The position numbers and the translations under genes were made by a program. 64,000 nt of DNA, taken from an uncultured Lachnospiraceae bacterium. Lineage in GTDB: Bacteria > Bacillota > Clostridia > Lachnospirales > Lachnospiraceae. Positions 1-9,100 of this stretch are shown here, in pieces; the first letter of the stretch is position 1; every line of letters begins with the position of its first letter. The stretch is taken from positions 1-64,000 of the forward strand of contig CAJTSL010000011.1 in the NCBI GenBank assembly GCA_910578845.1, read 5' to 3'. The notes below the pieces were generated by a model. The model was not told where the DNA came from. It saw only the letters and a program-made list of their open reading frames with translations, and did no database searches.

Positions 1-149
1 CTTTGATACAAAATCTTTCTATGATAATAAATACTAAAAGATTTTAACAGTTTTATCATTAGAAAAAATATCCTTAGCCATTCTCAAGCTAATAACGATA
101 TAGGGATTTAGCTCACTAATATAAAATGTTATTGTGTTGTCGTTAATAG

Positions 150-619
150 TTTTTTCTCAGCCATGATAAAATTTCTAATTAATTAAAATCAATATTTTCA
201 TTTTTGATTGGTACATATAATTCAGTATTATAGAAGAGTTTTTCAAAATCTCTCACTAAACCTCCAAGATATAGATATATCTCACTATTTTTGTTTAATA
301 GCGTAATGAACTATAATACAATATTTACTTCATTCCCATCATTCCTATCGCAATTGAATTTCTAGATATTTCATGTTCTTCATCTAAACAATCCACATAT
401 CCAAAAACTCCATTATTAAATATTCTTATTGAATCTTTTTCTGCCTTAGTCAGTGTATTATCATTAAGTGCTTCGCTCTCCAAAGTGTATTTCACTGCTG
501 TTTTTCCCTTGTCTTCCATTTTCTTTATAAACGTTTCCATATATCTAAAATCAATTTCATCATCAGCGCATATTGGAAACATAATCGACATATTTGAAAT
601 ATTATATCCTTTTTTTCAT
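150..619 (-). pseudogene. Remnant of a type I/BcgI-like restriction specificity (S) subunit
   Basis: An 88-codon open stretch (325-591) carries the signature that ends each target-recognition domain of BcgI-like/type I S subunits: IMFPI followed by IDFRYMETFIKKMEDK. It is followed by the start of a second recognition domain (NNGVFGYVD, then RNSIAIG). After the TAA at 325, another frame (about 180-297) reads LYVPIKNENIDFN, the equivalent end of the second domain. The order therefore fits an S subunit, with the middle deleted and frames broken. A good ribosome site (AAAGAGG) precedes an ATG at 619, which is out of frame with the open stretch because of a run of seven A (610-616); removing one A joins them. 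Intact S subunits are about 400 residues. No modification or restriction subunit is seen in the window. Base composition is AT-rich compared with the next gene. The family call is from motif memory; the decay is directly visible. Confidence 0.5.
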
Positions 620-686
620 TTATTCACAACCTCTTTAATCATTAACACCTTATTTATTAGTATATTATCATTGCACATACCGAATA

Positions 687-714
687 CCCCATGCACTACG
701 ATCAGCACATGGGG
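687..714 (-). terminator. Hairpin downstream of the reductase gene
   Basis: CCCCATG and CATGGGG form a 7-bp stem about 20 bases beyond the end of the reductase gene at 734. No clear T-run follows on the minus strand, so it may be a weak terminator or an RNA 3' end stabiliser. Confidence 0.35.
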
Positions 715-733
715 CGTCCCATTCTACGAACCA

Positions 734-2680
734 TTAAATATCCAATGCCGCATGATATCCCCAATATACAGCATTTGTAATCGTAGATACTTTTGCCGCA
801 TCACCGATCACTGCAACGTATGGCGCCGCATCCCGTAACTGCTCCACAATATCAGTCCTGGAACGCTGCCCAAGCGCACAAATAACAGTGGTTCCCGGAA
901 CAAGCTGTCTTTGCCCTTTCCGGTCTTCGCACCAGACGCCCTCATTTGTCACTTCGAGGCCTTTATATCCGGTATGTACAGTTACCCATTTCTCTACTTC
1001 TTTTAAGAGCAGCGGGCGATGGCGCACATTAGCATCCGGCGCAAGCGCCTCCCTCATTTCTACCAAGTGGACACGTTTGCCCTCCATTCCTAAATGGATT
1101 GCGCATTCACAGCCTGCGAGGCCTCCGCCAAATACTACTACGTCATCCGCAACCTTCTCTTTTTCCTTATAATAATCATTCACAACTACGACGTTTTCTC
1201 CGCTAAGCCCTGGGATAGGCGGCACAAGCGGCTCGGAGCCTACTGCAATGATCAGGGCGTCTGCCCGCTCTTTTTCGGCATACTCTTTCGTCACTTCTGT
1301 ATTCAAGCGGATCTCAACGCCCGCCTGCCTTGCCAAAAGCGCATATGTTCCTGCCAGTTCATACATTTCGTGTTTAAAAGGCAGCGCCTGTTCACTCCTT
1401 AAAATCCCGCCGGTTTCTGCTTCCTTTTCACAGAGAATTACCTGATGTCCCCGCCTTGCCGCCGTATAAGCCGCATACAAGCCACCGGGGCCGCCTCCTG
1501 CTACCAGCACCTTTTTCTTGTCCGGTGCCGGCCTTATCTCATCTCCTTCCAGCTCACGCCCTATCAGCGGATTGACCGTACACCTTCTTGTCGAAGTAGC
1601 CGCACGTTCTGCCATACAGGTGAAACAGCGCAGGCATTTTACAATTTCATCATCACGGTTTTCCGCTACCTTCCGCGGGAGGAAAGGATCTGCCAGCAAT
1701 GCCCTTGCCATGTATACAATATCGGCTTTCCCGCTTGCAATGATTTCTTCCATCTGTTCCGGGTCATTAAGGCCTCCAATGGTTGCCACGGGGACAGAAA
1801 CGTGTTTCTTGATCTCAGCCGCCAGATAGACATTACATCCATGCTCTTTGAACATAGACGGATGGGTATCTCCGAATCCCCTCTGGTAAGTACCTGCCGA
1901 AACATGCAAAAGGTCGATATAAGGTTCGATCTGTTTGGCAATGCGTATGCCCTCTTCCAGGCCGTATCCTCCCTCAAATAACTCAGAACCGCTCATCCGG
2001 AATTCAATCGGGAATCCTTCCCCCACTGCATTCCGCACCGCTTGCAGGACTTCCACCGCAAGCCGGCACCTGTTCTCAAGGCTGCCGCCGTATTCATCCG
2101 TCCTTTTGTTAAAATAGGGAGAGAAAAATTGATTCAAGAGCCATCCATGGCCGCCGTGTATCATCAGCATCTCAAAACCGGCTCTTTTGGCAAGCCCGGC
2201 GACATTCCCATATGCTGCCACAATTTCGTCTATCATATCCTTTGTAAGCCCTTTTACTTCCACACCGTCTGGACGGACAGTATCCGATGCTCCCCACTGA
2301 TTCATAGATTTCTGCCTGTCTTTATCCGTCATATAAGTACCTGCATACATCCCGGAATGTGACAGCTCCAGACTCGGCATTGCCCCATGCCTGCGGATAG
2401 CATCTGCGGTATACGTTGCTGCTGCCAGAGATCCTAATACCGCAGTGTCAAGATGATAAGCATGGGAACCGTCCGTCTGTGGGTGTACCATGCATTCGCT
2501 CACTGTAACTGCGCCCGCCCCGCCCTTAGCGCGGAGCTCATAAAAGGCCGTTGACTTTGAGCCGATACATCCATCATTTGTAATATCCGTACCTCCCATC
2601 GGCGCTGAAAACATACGATTTCGAAATGTCACTCTGCCAATTGTGACCGGACTGCATAAATTGGGATACTTTCTTTCCAT
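734..2680 (-). CDS. NADH:flavin oxidoreductase / FAD-dependent reductase (old yellow enzyme, enoate reductase type)
   Basis: This 648-residue protein has the layout of 2,4-dienoyl-CoA reductase/2-enoate reductase and the bile-acid enzymes BaiCD/BaiH. An FMN-binding TIM barrel (about residues 1-340) is followed by a four-cysteine 4Fe-4S segment CLRCFTCM plus a later RRCTVNP (about 345-365). Then come an FAD/NAD Rossmann module with GGGPGGLYAAY (about 396) and a second dinucleotide motif GGGLAGCECA (about 520). Such enzymes pass electrons from NAD(P)H through FAD and the cluster to FMN to reduce an activated C=C bond in the cytoplasm. The substrate cannot be read from sequence. The ATG is preceded by AGAGGAGA. 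It lies downstream of the esterase gene, and the two were probably an operon before a repeat element inserted between them. Confidence 0.85.
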   Translation of the reverse strand: MERKYPNLCSPVTIGRVTFRNRMFSAPMGGTDITNDGCIGSKSTAFYELRAKGGAGAVTVSECMVHPQTDGSHAYHLDTAVLGSLAAATYTADAIRRHGAMPSLELSHSGMYAGTYMTDKDRQKSMNQWGASDTVRPDGVEVKGLTKDMIDEIVAAYGNVAGLAKRAGFEMLMIHGGHGWLLNQFFSPYFNKRTDEYGGSLENRCRLAVEVLQAVRNAVGEGFPIEFRMSGSELFEGGYGLEEGIRIAKQIEPYIDLLHVSAGTYQRGFGDTHPSMFKEHGCNVYLAAEIKKHVSVPVATIGGLNDPEQMEEIIASGKADIVYMARALLADPFLPRKVAENRDDEIVKCLRCFTCMAERAATSTRRCTVNPLIGRELEGDEIRPAPDKKKVLVAGGGPGGLYAAYTAARRGHQVILCEKEAETGGILRSEQALPFKHEMYELAGTYALLARQAGVEIRLNTEVTKEYAEKERADALIIAVGSEPLVPPIPGLSGENVVVVNDYYKEKEKVADDVVVFGGGLAGCECAIHLGMEGKRVHLVEMREALAPDANVRHRPLLLKEVEKWVTVHTGYKGLEVTNEGVWCEDRKGQRQLVPGTTVICALGQRSRTDIVEQLRDAAPYVAVIGDAAKVSTITNAVYWGYHAALDI

Positions 2681-2708
2681 ACTGTCTCCTCTCTTATTGA
2701 AATACTAT

Positions 2709-2947
2709 TAGGCGATTGCGAAACTAAGTTTTGGCAACCGCACAGTATACAAATAGAAGCGCCTCCAGAGGGAGTCGCATCTATAGACAAATCGTCGCAA
2801 GGTCGCTTTCGCTACATTGGCACTCGTAGCGGCACATAAGACGCCTTAATACGGCGTCTAAGTGCCGACGGTGCCAAAGTCCCCTACTCGTGATCTTGTC
2901 TATATTACATAATTAAGTTTTGAAAATAGGAGTTTCGCAATTAACTA
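2709..2947 (-). repeat. Structured mobile repeat, copy B1 (MITE-like)
   Basis: About 239 bp with ends TAGGCGATTGCGAAACT and AGTTTCGCAATTAACTA. In the opposite orientation it matches the copies at 16555-16791 and 42298-42539. It is flanked by a near-perfect 10-bp direct repeat, TGAAATACTA (2698-2707) and TGAAACACTA (2948-2957), which fits a target duplication. The interior forms nested hairpins, including GACGCC/GGCGTC inside GGCAC/GTGCC inside TTGGCAC/GTGCCAA. It has no coding capacity, so any movement would depend on a transposase in trans; none is visible in this window. Confidence 0.85.
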
Positions 2948-4095
2948 TGAAACACTAGCTGCAAAAAGTCATAAATACATTTTCTCCATACCTGCCATTC
3001 ATGTCCACCGGGATAATAGTAAATTTTATGATTAGGGCATTGCTCTGGGGCAAACCCTTTTTCCTCCATAAGCTCATTCTCCTTCGCAAAAATGTCCCCG
3101 AAAAAGTCTTCGGTGCCTATTGCCCTCATGAAAACTTTAAAAGCAGACTGGAATCTGTCTTTATCATCCAGGAATACCAGATGGTCACCGTTTCCATCCG
3201 AAATGCGCCTTAAGAATCCACTGAAAATCCCCACATAATGAAACAGTTCAGGATGGTGCATTGTCGTTATGCTTGTCTGCATCGACCCCATTGACAGCCC
3301 AGCCATTGCCCGGTTATTTTTATCCGTATACACACGGTATTTTCGCTCAATAAAGGGAATGCAGTCTTTCACCAGTAAATCTTCCAACAGGGAAGAATCC
3401 ATAATCGGGTTTCCTTCACTATCCTTTGTATGTACCATTCCGTTGTTCATGACGATAATGCAAGGAACCGCCTTTCCTTCCGCCAGAAGGTTATCCATGA
3501 TAAAATTCACTTTTCCCTGATACGCCCAGCATTTTTCATTCTCCCCATGCCCATGCTGCAAATAGAGCACCGGATATTTTTGATCCGACACACTCATATA
3601 TTCTGGCGGGAGATACAACATACAGGATTCATAATTACCTGTAACGGTTGCATAATAAAAATCTTGTACGACAACTCCATGCGGAACATCTTTTAAAAGA
3701 TAGAAATCACAGTCTTTCTCTGGAACATCCACATAATTCATCGGCCTAGACCACCCAAATCCAATCGGCGCCATGGGATTTAAGACTGTCACACCGTCTA
3801 CCTTGAAGATGACCGCTTGCAGCCCTGGCGTCTTTGGCACAAAGGTTGTCTCCCATACCCCGTCATCCCCTTTTACCATGGGAAGCTCCTGTCCTGCAAA
3901 CACAAGGCTCACCACGCCAGCCTCTGGCGCATAGAATGAGGCCATGATGCTTCCATCTCCTAGATGCTGAATGCCTTTTGGTATGGTAACTGCGCTTTCT
4001 CCAATCACTGTTCCGGCTTTTGTACTAATCGGAAGCTGTTCATTAAAGGCAATTGCCTTACACTCATAGGCTCTGTTTAATTCCAATCTGCTCAT
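2941..4095 (-). CDS. Esterase D/enterochelin-esterase-like hydrolase with N-terminal beta-sandwich domain
   Basis: 384 residues. The first ~130 residues resemble the CBM48/E-set beta-sandwich that precedes many XynZ/Fes-type esterases. The remainder is an alpha/beta hydrolase with an HGHGENE oxyanion region, the nucleophile elbow GLSMGSM (Ser near 270) and a C-terminal GGHEW that supplies the catalytic His (near 366). Relatives cleave feruloyl or acetyl esters on plant polysaccharides or carbohydrate esters generally. There is no signal peptide, so it probably acts on imported oligosaccharides in the cytoplasm. The start is supported by GGAGGAAG. The last codons (part of His, then Ser and the TAA) come from the inserted repeat B1; the ancestral end was probably Leu-Val-Phe-Gln-stop. 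Hydrolase call is firm, substrate open. Confidence 0.8.
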   Translation of the reverse strand: MSRLELNRAYECKAIAFNEQLPISTKAGTVIGESAVTIPKGIQHLGDGSIMASFYAPEAGVVSLVFAGQELPMVKGDDGVWETTFVPKTPGLQAVIFKVDGVTVLNPMAPIGFGWSRPMNYVDVPEKDCDFYLLKDVPHGVVVQDFYYATVTGNYESCMLYLPPEYMSVSDQKYPVLYLQHGHGENEKCWAYQGKVNFIMDNLLAEGKAVPCIIVMNNGMVHTKDSEGNPIMDSSLLEDLLVKDCIPFIERKYRVYTDKNNRAMAGLSMGSMQTSITTMHHPELFHYVGIFSGFLRRISDGNGDHLVFLDDKDRFQSAFKVFMRAIGTEDFFGDIFAKENELMEEKGFAPEQCPNHKIYYYPGGHEWQVWRKCIYDFLQLVFHS

Positions 4096-4211
4096 TTACT
4101 CTTCCTCCGTCTAATTGTCCTGTCTAGCATGATCTTTAATATATCATATAGCAAAAAACGATCAGCGCCGTTTCGCAAATCCATTTAAATAGCCACAGAC
4201 ATCCCTTAAAG

Positions 4212-4673
4212 CTACATGCTTTCCCTTGATTTTCTCATAACATAATTAACAAGAGAGATGCCACCCCGGATAACCTGCTGCCTTTTCATTACTTTATACC
4301 CCCTCTGCTCGAAAAATGGCTTGGCAGTAATAGACGCATGCGTAGTAATATAATCTGCTTCTATTGCATTCTCCAATGCATTACAAATAGCGGAAGCAAC
4401 TCCTCGTCTTTGGTAATCTTTATGCACATACAGCCTGTCAAGATATCCTGATTGGTCCATGTCTCCAAAACCAGCTATCACATCATCAATGACAACAACA
4501 ACTGTATCATGCGCGGTAAAAGACTGATCCCACTTTTCCAAATCCACTTTGCCGTCCGCCCATGCATCCAATTGTTCCTCCGTATAGTCCTCTGCGTTTA
4601 CAGTATGGACGGTCTGATAGAATAATTCCGCCAGATACTTACAGTCTGACGGAATATATTTTCTCACAATCAC
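4212..4673 (-). CDS. GNAT-family N-acetyltransferase
   Basis: 153 residues read from a GTG start that overlaps the TGA of the upstream antiporter gene (GTGA overlap), with GGAGAAG as ribosome site. Longer in-frame starts lie inside the antiporter gene and are not credible. The acetyl-CoA binding motif YQRRGVASAICNALE and the preceding beta-strand (GYLDRLYVHKDYQRRG) are typical of GNAT proteins, and the C-terminal YxxxTxHAS...FFEQRGY segment resembles YafP-type members. Acceptor substrate unknown. Translational coupling to the antiporter suggests co-expression. Confidence 0.8.
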   Translation of the reverse strand: MIVRKYIPSDCKYLAELFYQTVHTVNAEDYTEEQLDAWADGKVDLEKWDQSFTAHDTVVVVIDDVIAGFGDMDQSGYLDRLYVHKDYQRRGVASAICNALENAIEADYITTHASITAKPFFEQRGYKVMKRQQVIRGGISLVNYVMRKSRESM

Positions 4674-6040
4674 TTGCGCTTCTCCTTCCTTCCATATCCG
4701 GTGATCACTGACACCAGCAACACTGCCAGCATACAAAGGGAATAATAATTGACAAAAGGCACTGATGCCGGCGCCACCGCAAATCCCTCTCCAAACTGGG
4801 CGGACTGCTGCGCCGGGATGACACAGTGTACCGTCCAGGGCGCCAGGAAGCAAAATACACAGCCCGTACAATCCATCAGGTTCGCACGGCGGTACCGGTT
4901 CACGCCCGCTCTTTCCCCAATCTCATTGACCAAGTCACCAAGCGCTACAATCGCCACCGAAATCACGCCTGTCACCATGCTCAATATGCCCACGGACAAT
5001 ACAATAGCCGCCTCCGCGCCCTGCTCTTTCTTGGCAAACCGCTCTAAGAGGCCTCTCACATCCTCAAACAGGCCGCTGCATTCCATAACGCCCAGAAGCG
5101 CAAAGACTGCTATCAGCATTGCCACAGTGCCTGCCGTCCCCGTAATGGCTTCTATGATTGTCCCAGACACGGAAAACCCGCCAGGGAATGCGATAAGCTC
5201 ACTCACTGAATAGACACCGGAAAGCAACCCCGCTACAATCCCTGCAAGGATTCCCCATGACAAGGCAGTGATTAAATGTTTCCTCATCATACACAAAACA
5301 ATGATCGCTACAGGGACCACCAGCATGACCAGGCTGCGCGGATCTGCCTCTCTGCCTGCCGCCTCGATCGCCGTGCCTCCCTCTATGGTTTTGGAGAATA
5401 ACAGGAACAGCACAAGCGCGCCCCCTGCCGCAGGCAGGCTATAGCGCATCCTGGTTCTCACCACGGTTCCCAGATCTGCATGCTGCGTTGCTGACGAAGC
5501 AATGGTAGTATCCGAAATTGGCCCCAGATTATCACCGAACGCAGCTCCTGATACAATAGCGCCAATCATAAATTCTGGCGCCGCCCCTGCCATTACGCCC
5601 ACCGGAAATAAAATCGGGATCACCACAAAGTAAGTCCCTACCGAAGTTCCCGTAGCAAACGCTAACAGACAAGTGATGAGGAATGCAGCCGCTACAAAAA
5701 GCTTCCCGGTAAATCCTGCCGCCACGACATAGGCTGCGATCGTCTGTACCGCCCCACTGGCAGATATCAGCTTTCCTGAAACAGAAGCCAGTATCACCGC
5801 CAGCACGATGACGGCAAACATCGGCTTACTCAGGCCGTATACCAACGCCTCACCGTATGCCTTCTCCTCCTTTGCAAAAACGACACCTGTCACAAGCGCC
5901 GCAAAAAATGCCAGCACATACCCATTCACATTAGACTGGCTAAACGCCGCCCATCCAATCATGGAAGCCGCAACGATAAGCGGCGCCATCCTTCCTGCTT
6001 TTCCAAACCGGAAACTTAAGTTCTTTGCTTTCTGTTCCAT
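4670..6040 (-). CDS. NhaC-family Na+/H+ antiporter
   Basis: 456 residues with about eleven hydrophobic segments. The conserved NhaC region includes FATGTSVGTYF, GAAFGDNLGPISDTTI and SSATQHADL, all near residues 130-190. Members exchange Na+ (or malate/lactate couples) for H+ across the cytoplasmic membrane. AAAGGAG precedes the ATG. The 3' end overlaps the GNAT gene by 4 bp, so the two form an operon. Specific counter-ion cannot be decided from sequence alone. Confidence 0.85.
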   Translation of the reverse strand: MEQKAKNLSFRFGKAGRMAPLIVAASMIGWAAFSQSNVNGYVLAFFAALVTGVVFAKEEKAYGEALVYGLSKPMFAVIVLAVILASVSGKLISASGAVQTIAAYVVAAGFTGKLFVAAAFLITCLLAFATGTSVGTYFVVIPILFPVGVMAGAAPEFMIGAIVSGAAFGDNLGPISDTTIASSATQHADLGTVVRTRMRYSLPAAGGALVLFLLFSKTIEGGTAIEAAGREADPRSLVMLVVPVAIIVLCMMRKHLITALSWGILAGIVAGLLSGVYSVSELIAFPGGFSVSGTIIEAITGTAGTVAMLIAVFALLGVMECSGLFEDVRGLLERFAKKEQGAEAAIVLSVGILSMVTGVISVAIVALGDLVNEIGERAGVNRYRRANLMDCTGCVFCFLAPWTVHCVIPAQQSAQFGEGFAVAPASVPFVNYYSLCMLAVLLVSVITGYGRKEKRK

Positions 6041-6123
6041 CTCTATGCTCCTTTGTGTAGTTCTCTTAAATTGAAACTGCGCTCACAGTATAGCACTATC
6101 AGAGCCAAAAATCCATATACCAG

Positions 6124-9100
6124 TCATGCATGCTCTATAACAGGCTCATTCTCTTCTTCCTGCTGCATATTTTCATCCATTATGATCGTAATGTCTTTTC
6201 TGGACAGGATATACTCTTTAATCGGACAATCCAAAAAAGCGCTGCTTCTGACAAAGCTACCGGCAGGAATTTCTAAATCAAGCAGCCTTTCACAGCCCCG
6301 GAACACATTTTTCTCAATCACGATTCTTTCCGATTTCATGGTAACACTTTCCAATGCTGTGCAGTCGCGGAAGGCGCTTTTCTTGATAACTCCTATAGAT
6401 TCCGGAAGTTCTGCTTCTACTAGGGAAATATTATCTCTAAAAACTGCCCCGAATATTTTTTTCACCGAATCCGGAACCCTTAACCGCTTAATGCCCGAGC
6501 AGCCTTTAAACGCTGCCGATTCAATGTTTGTAATGCTCTGAGAGAATAAAATATTGCTTAATGCCAAACAATTTTGAAACGCTGCAATCCCTATACGCTT
6601 TTCTATATTTTGGATAGGAATCTCGTTTAATTTCGTACAATTGATGAATGCATAATTATCCACTTGTTTAACCACCGTAAAATCAATCTTCTGAAGATTG
6701 GAACAATACCCAAACGCTGATACCGCAATGCTATTGATTGATTTTGGCAACGTGATTTCCGACAGGCTATCACATAATCGAAATGCAGAAGCCTGTATTT
6801 CAACTAACGAATCAGGTAAAGTGGACGTATCGTAGGAATAACAATTTCTAAATGCACCTGCCCCAATTTTTTCTAATCCCACTGGCAAATTAATATCTAC
6901 TAGATTCTGACATTCTTTAAAGCAGTTTGGAGGAATGCTTTTTATATGATCTGGCAGCCTCACTTTTCTCAGTAAGGTACAGGCCTCAAATAAACCATTG
7001 CATAGCTCCTGGACCGTACCTGGAATCTCAATCTCTTCAAGGCTATTACAAAATGCAAATGCCGAAATGCCAATATCAACAACTCTTTTAGGCATACGAA
7101 ACAGGCGAAGGCTGCTACAATAATAAAAAGCACTTGTCCCTATATGTTCTATACGATGAAAATGATCAATCTGCTGTAAGCTGCTGCAATACTTAAACGT
7201 AAATTTTTCTATCCTAGTTACACCAGGCGGAATCCTTATATACCGCAGCTTATAACACTCCTCAAAAGCAGACATGCCTATCTCGTCTAACGTCATCGGC
7301 AATTCTATGCTCTTAAGAGAATGACAAGAATAGAAAGCACCTGCTCCTATGCGCTGCAAAGCCTTTGGCAAACAGATCGCTTCTAAACTAGTGCATTCCT
7401 TAAAGGCATCATTTTCAAGATCCGAAACCTGCGTCTTTTCAAGGCCGTTTACCCTGTACAAAGAGCTACAGCCCATAAATGCACAATAATCAATATCAAC
7501 AAGAGAGTTAGGAATGGATATCGTTTTTAACCCAGCACATGAATGAAATGCTGATTTTCTAATATGTGTTATCCCTTTTGGCAAATCTATCTCCCGTAAT
7601 GACAGACAACCACAAAATGTATACGCGTTAATTACTTGTAAGTTATGCGGGAGTTTCAGCGTCTCTAGAGAAGCACACCCCGAAAAAGCTCCCATTCCTA
7701 TGGTAACACCATCTGGGATGACATTTATCGTAAAACCTTCAAAAACAATTTGCTCTAATGACCCACAATTAAAGAAAACTTTTTGAGGAAGTTCTTTTAT
7801 CCCTTTGGGAAGTCTTATGATTTCTAATTTGGGGCAATCTGCAAAGGCCTCACAAGGCAACTTTGAAATACTATACGGTACGTGAATCGTCTTGATTGTC
7901 TTATTGCCCCTAAATGAATCTCCTGCAAACTTAATACAGGTTGGCGGAATCACAACATTTTCCTGATTCCAGTACTTACTTAGAAAATCCAGCTCCCTTT
8001 TCCCGACTCTTCGAAAGACAAATCCATATAGCTTCAATTGATTCGACGGTATCTTTCTTTGATACAAATAATTCAGATTAATGGGAAAAGCCATCCGCTC
8101 ACAATTTAAAAAGGCATTGATGCCTATTGTATCAGACAATAATCCTCTGCCTGTCATATAAATTCTAAGATTTAGACAATTTGTAAAAGCCATTTCCCCT
8201 ATTTTATTTAAGGGCGCAGCAATGATTAATTTTTTCAAGGCGATGCAACCTTTAAAGGCTCTATCTTCAATCTGTTTTAAACGCAATTGCCCTTTGAAGC
8301 GCTCTAATGAGACACACCCTTCAAATGCGCTTTTCCCGATAACGGATATCACGTTCAAATTCATATCAACAGCCGTCAATGAATTACACGCCTTGAACGC
8401 TTCGTTACCGATAACTTTAACACTACTAGGGATCTGTATCTGCGTCAGGCATCTTTGCATATAGAATGCCTTTTCGCCAATTTGCATAACGGAATCCGGC
8501 ACTCTGACATATGATTGCGTCGCATATGTAGTCAAAAATGCTATTTCCTTTTCCGTTATGGCAGAAAAAACAAAGCCGCAGAATTCTTTTCTTCCATCCG
8601 GGATATTTTGAATCGTTTCAAAAGTAATATTTTGGCAGCCACTGATCGCATGGTCTTTCACCTTGACATCCGCACAAGGCAACTCCAATCTCTTCAATGA
8701 AATACAATTGCCAAAAGCATAACTTCCTATTTTCTTCACGCCATTAGGGAGTTTCGTATGCAAAAGCTGCCGGCAATTATAAAACGCCTCCGCTCCAATC
8801 TCCCGCAAACTTTCCGGTAAATGGACACATGCAAGCTGAACGCAATTATAAAACATTTGGTCAGAAAACCTGTCAATCTCGCATGCTGAAAAATCAGCTT
8901 CCGTTAATCTGATACAATCTGAAAAAGCGCCTTTCCCAATCCTTTTTAATTGCGATGAAAAAGATAGGTTGGATAAGCTCTCACAATTGCCAAACGCTTT
9001 TTCCCCAATATAAGAAATTCTGCCATAATCTTTTAATTCGCATAATTTTGCGCATCTCCAAAACGCCTTGCTATGAAGAACGATTCTATTATCCTGTGCT

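Noticed and set aside
1094..2362. Several plus-strand frames of 60-180 codons opposite the reductase gene
   Set aside because: Shadows produced by the codon bias of the minus-strand gene.
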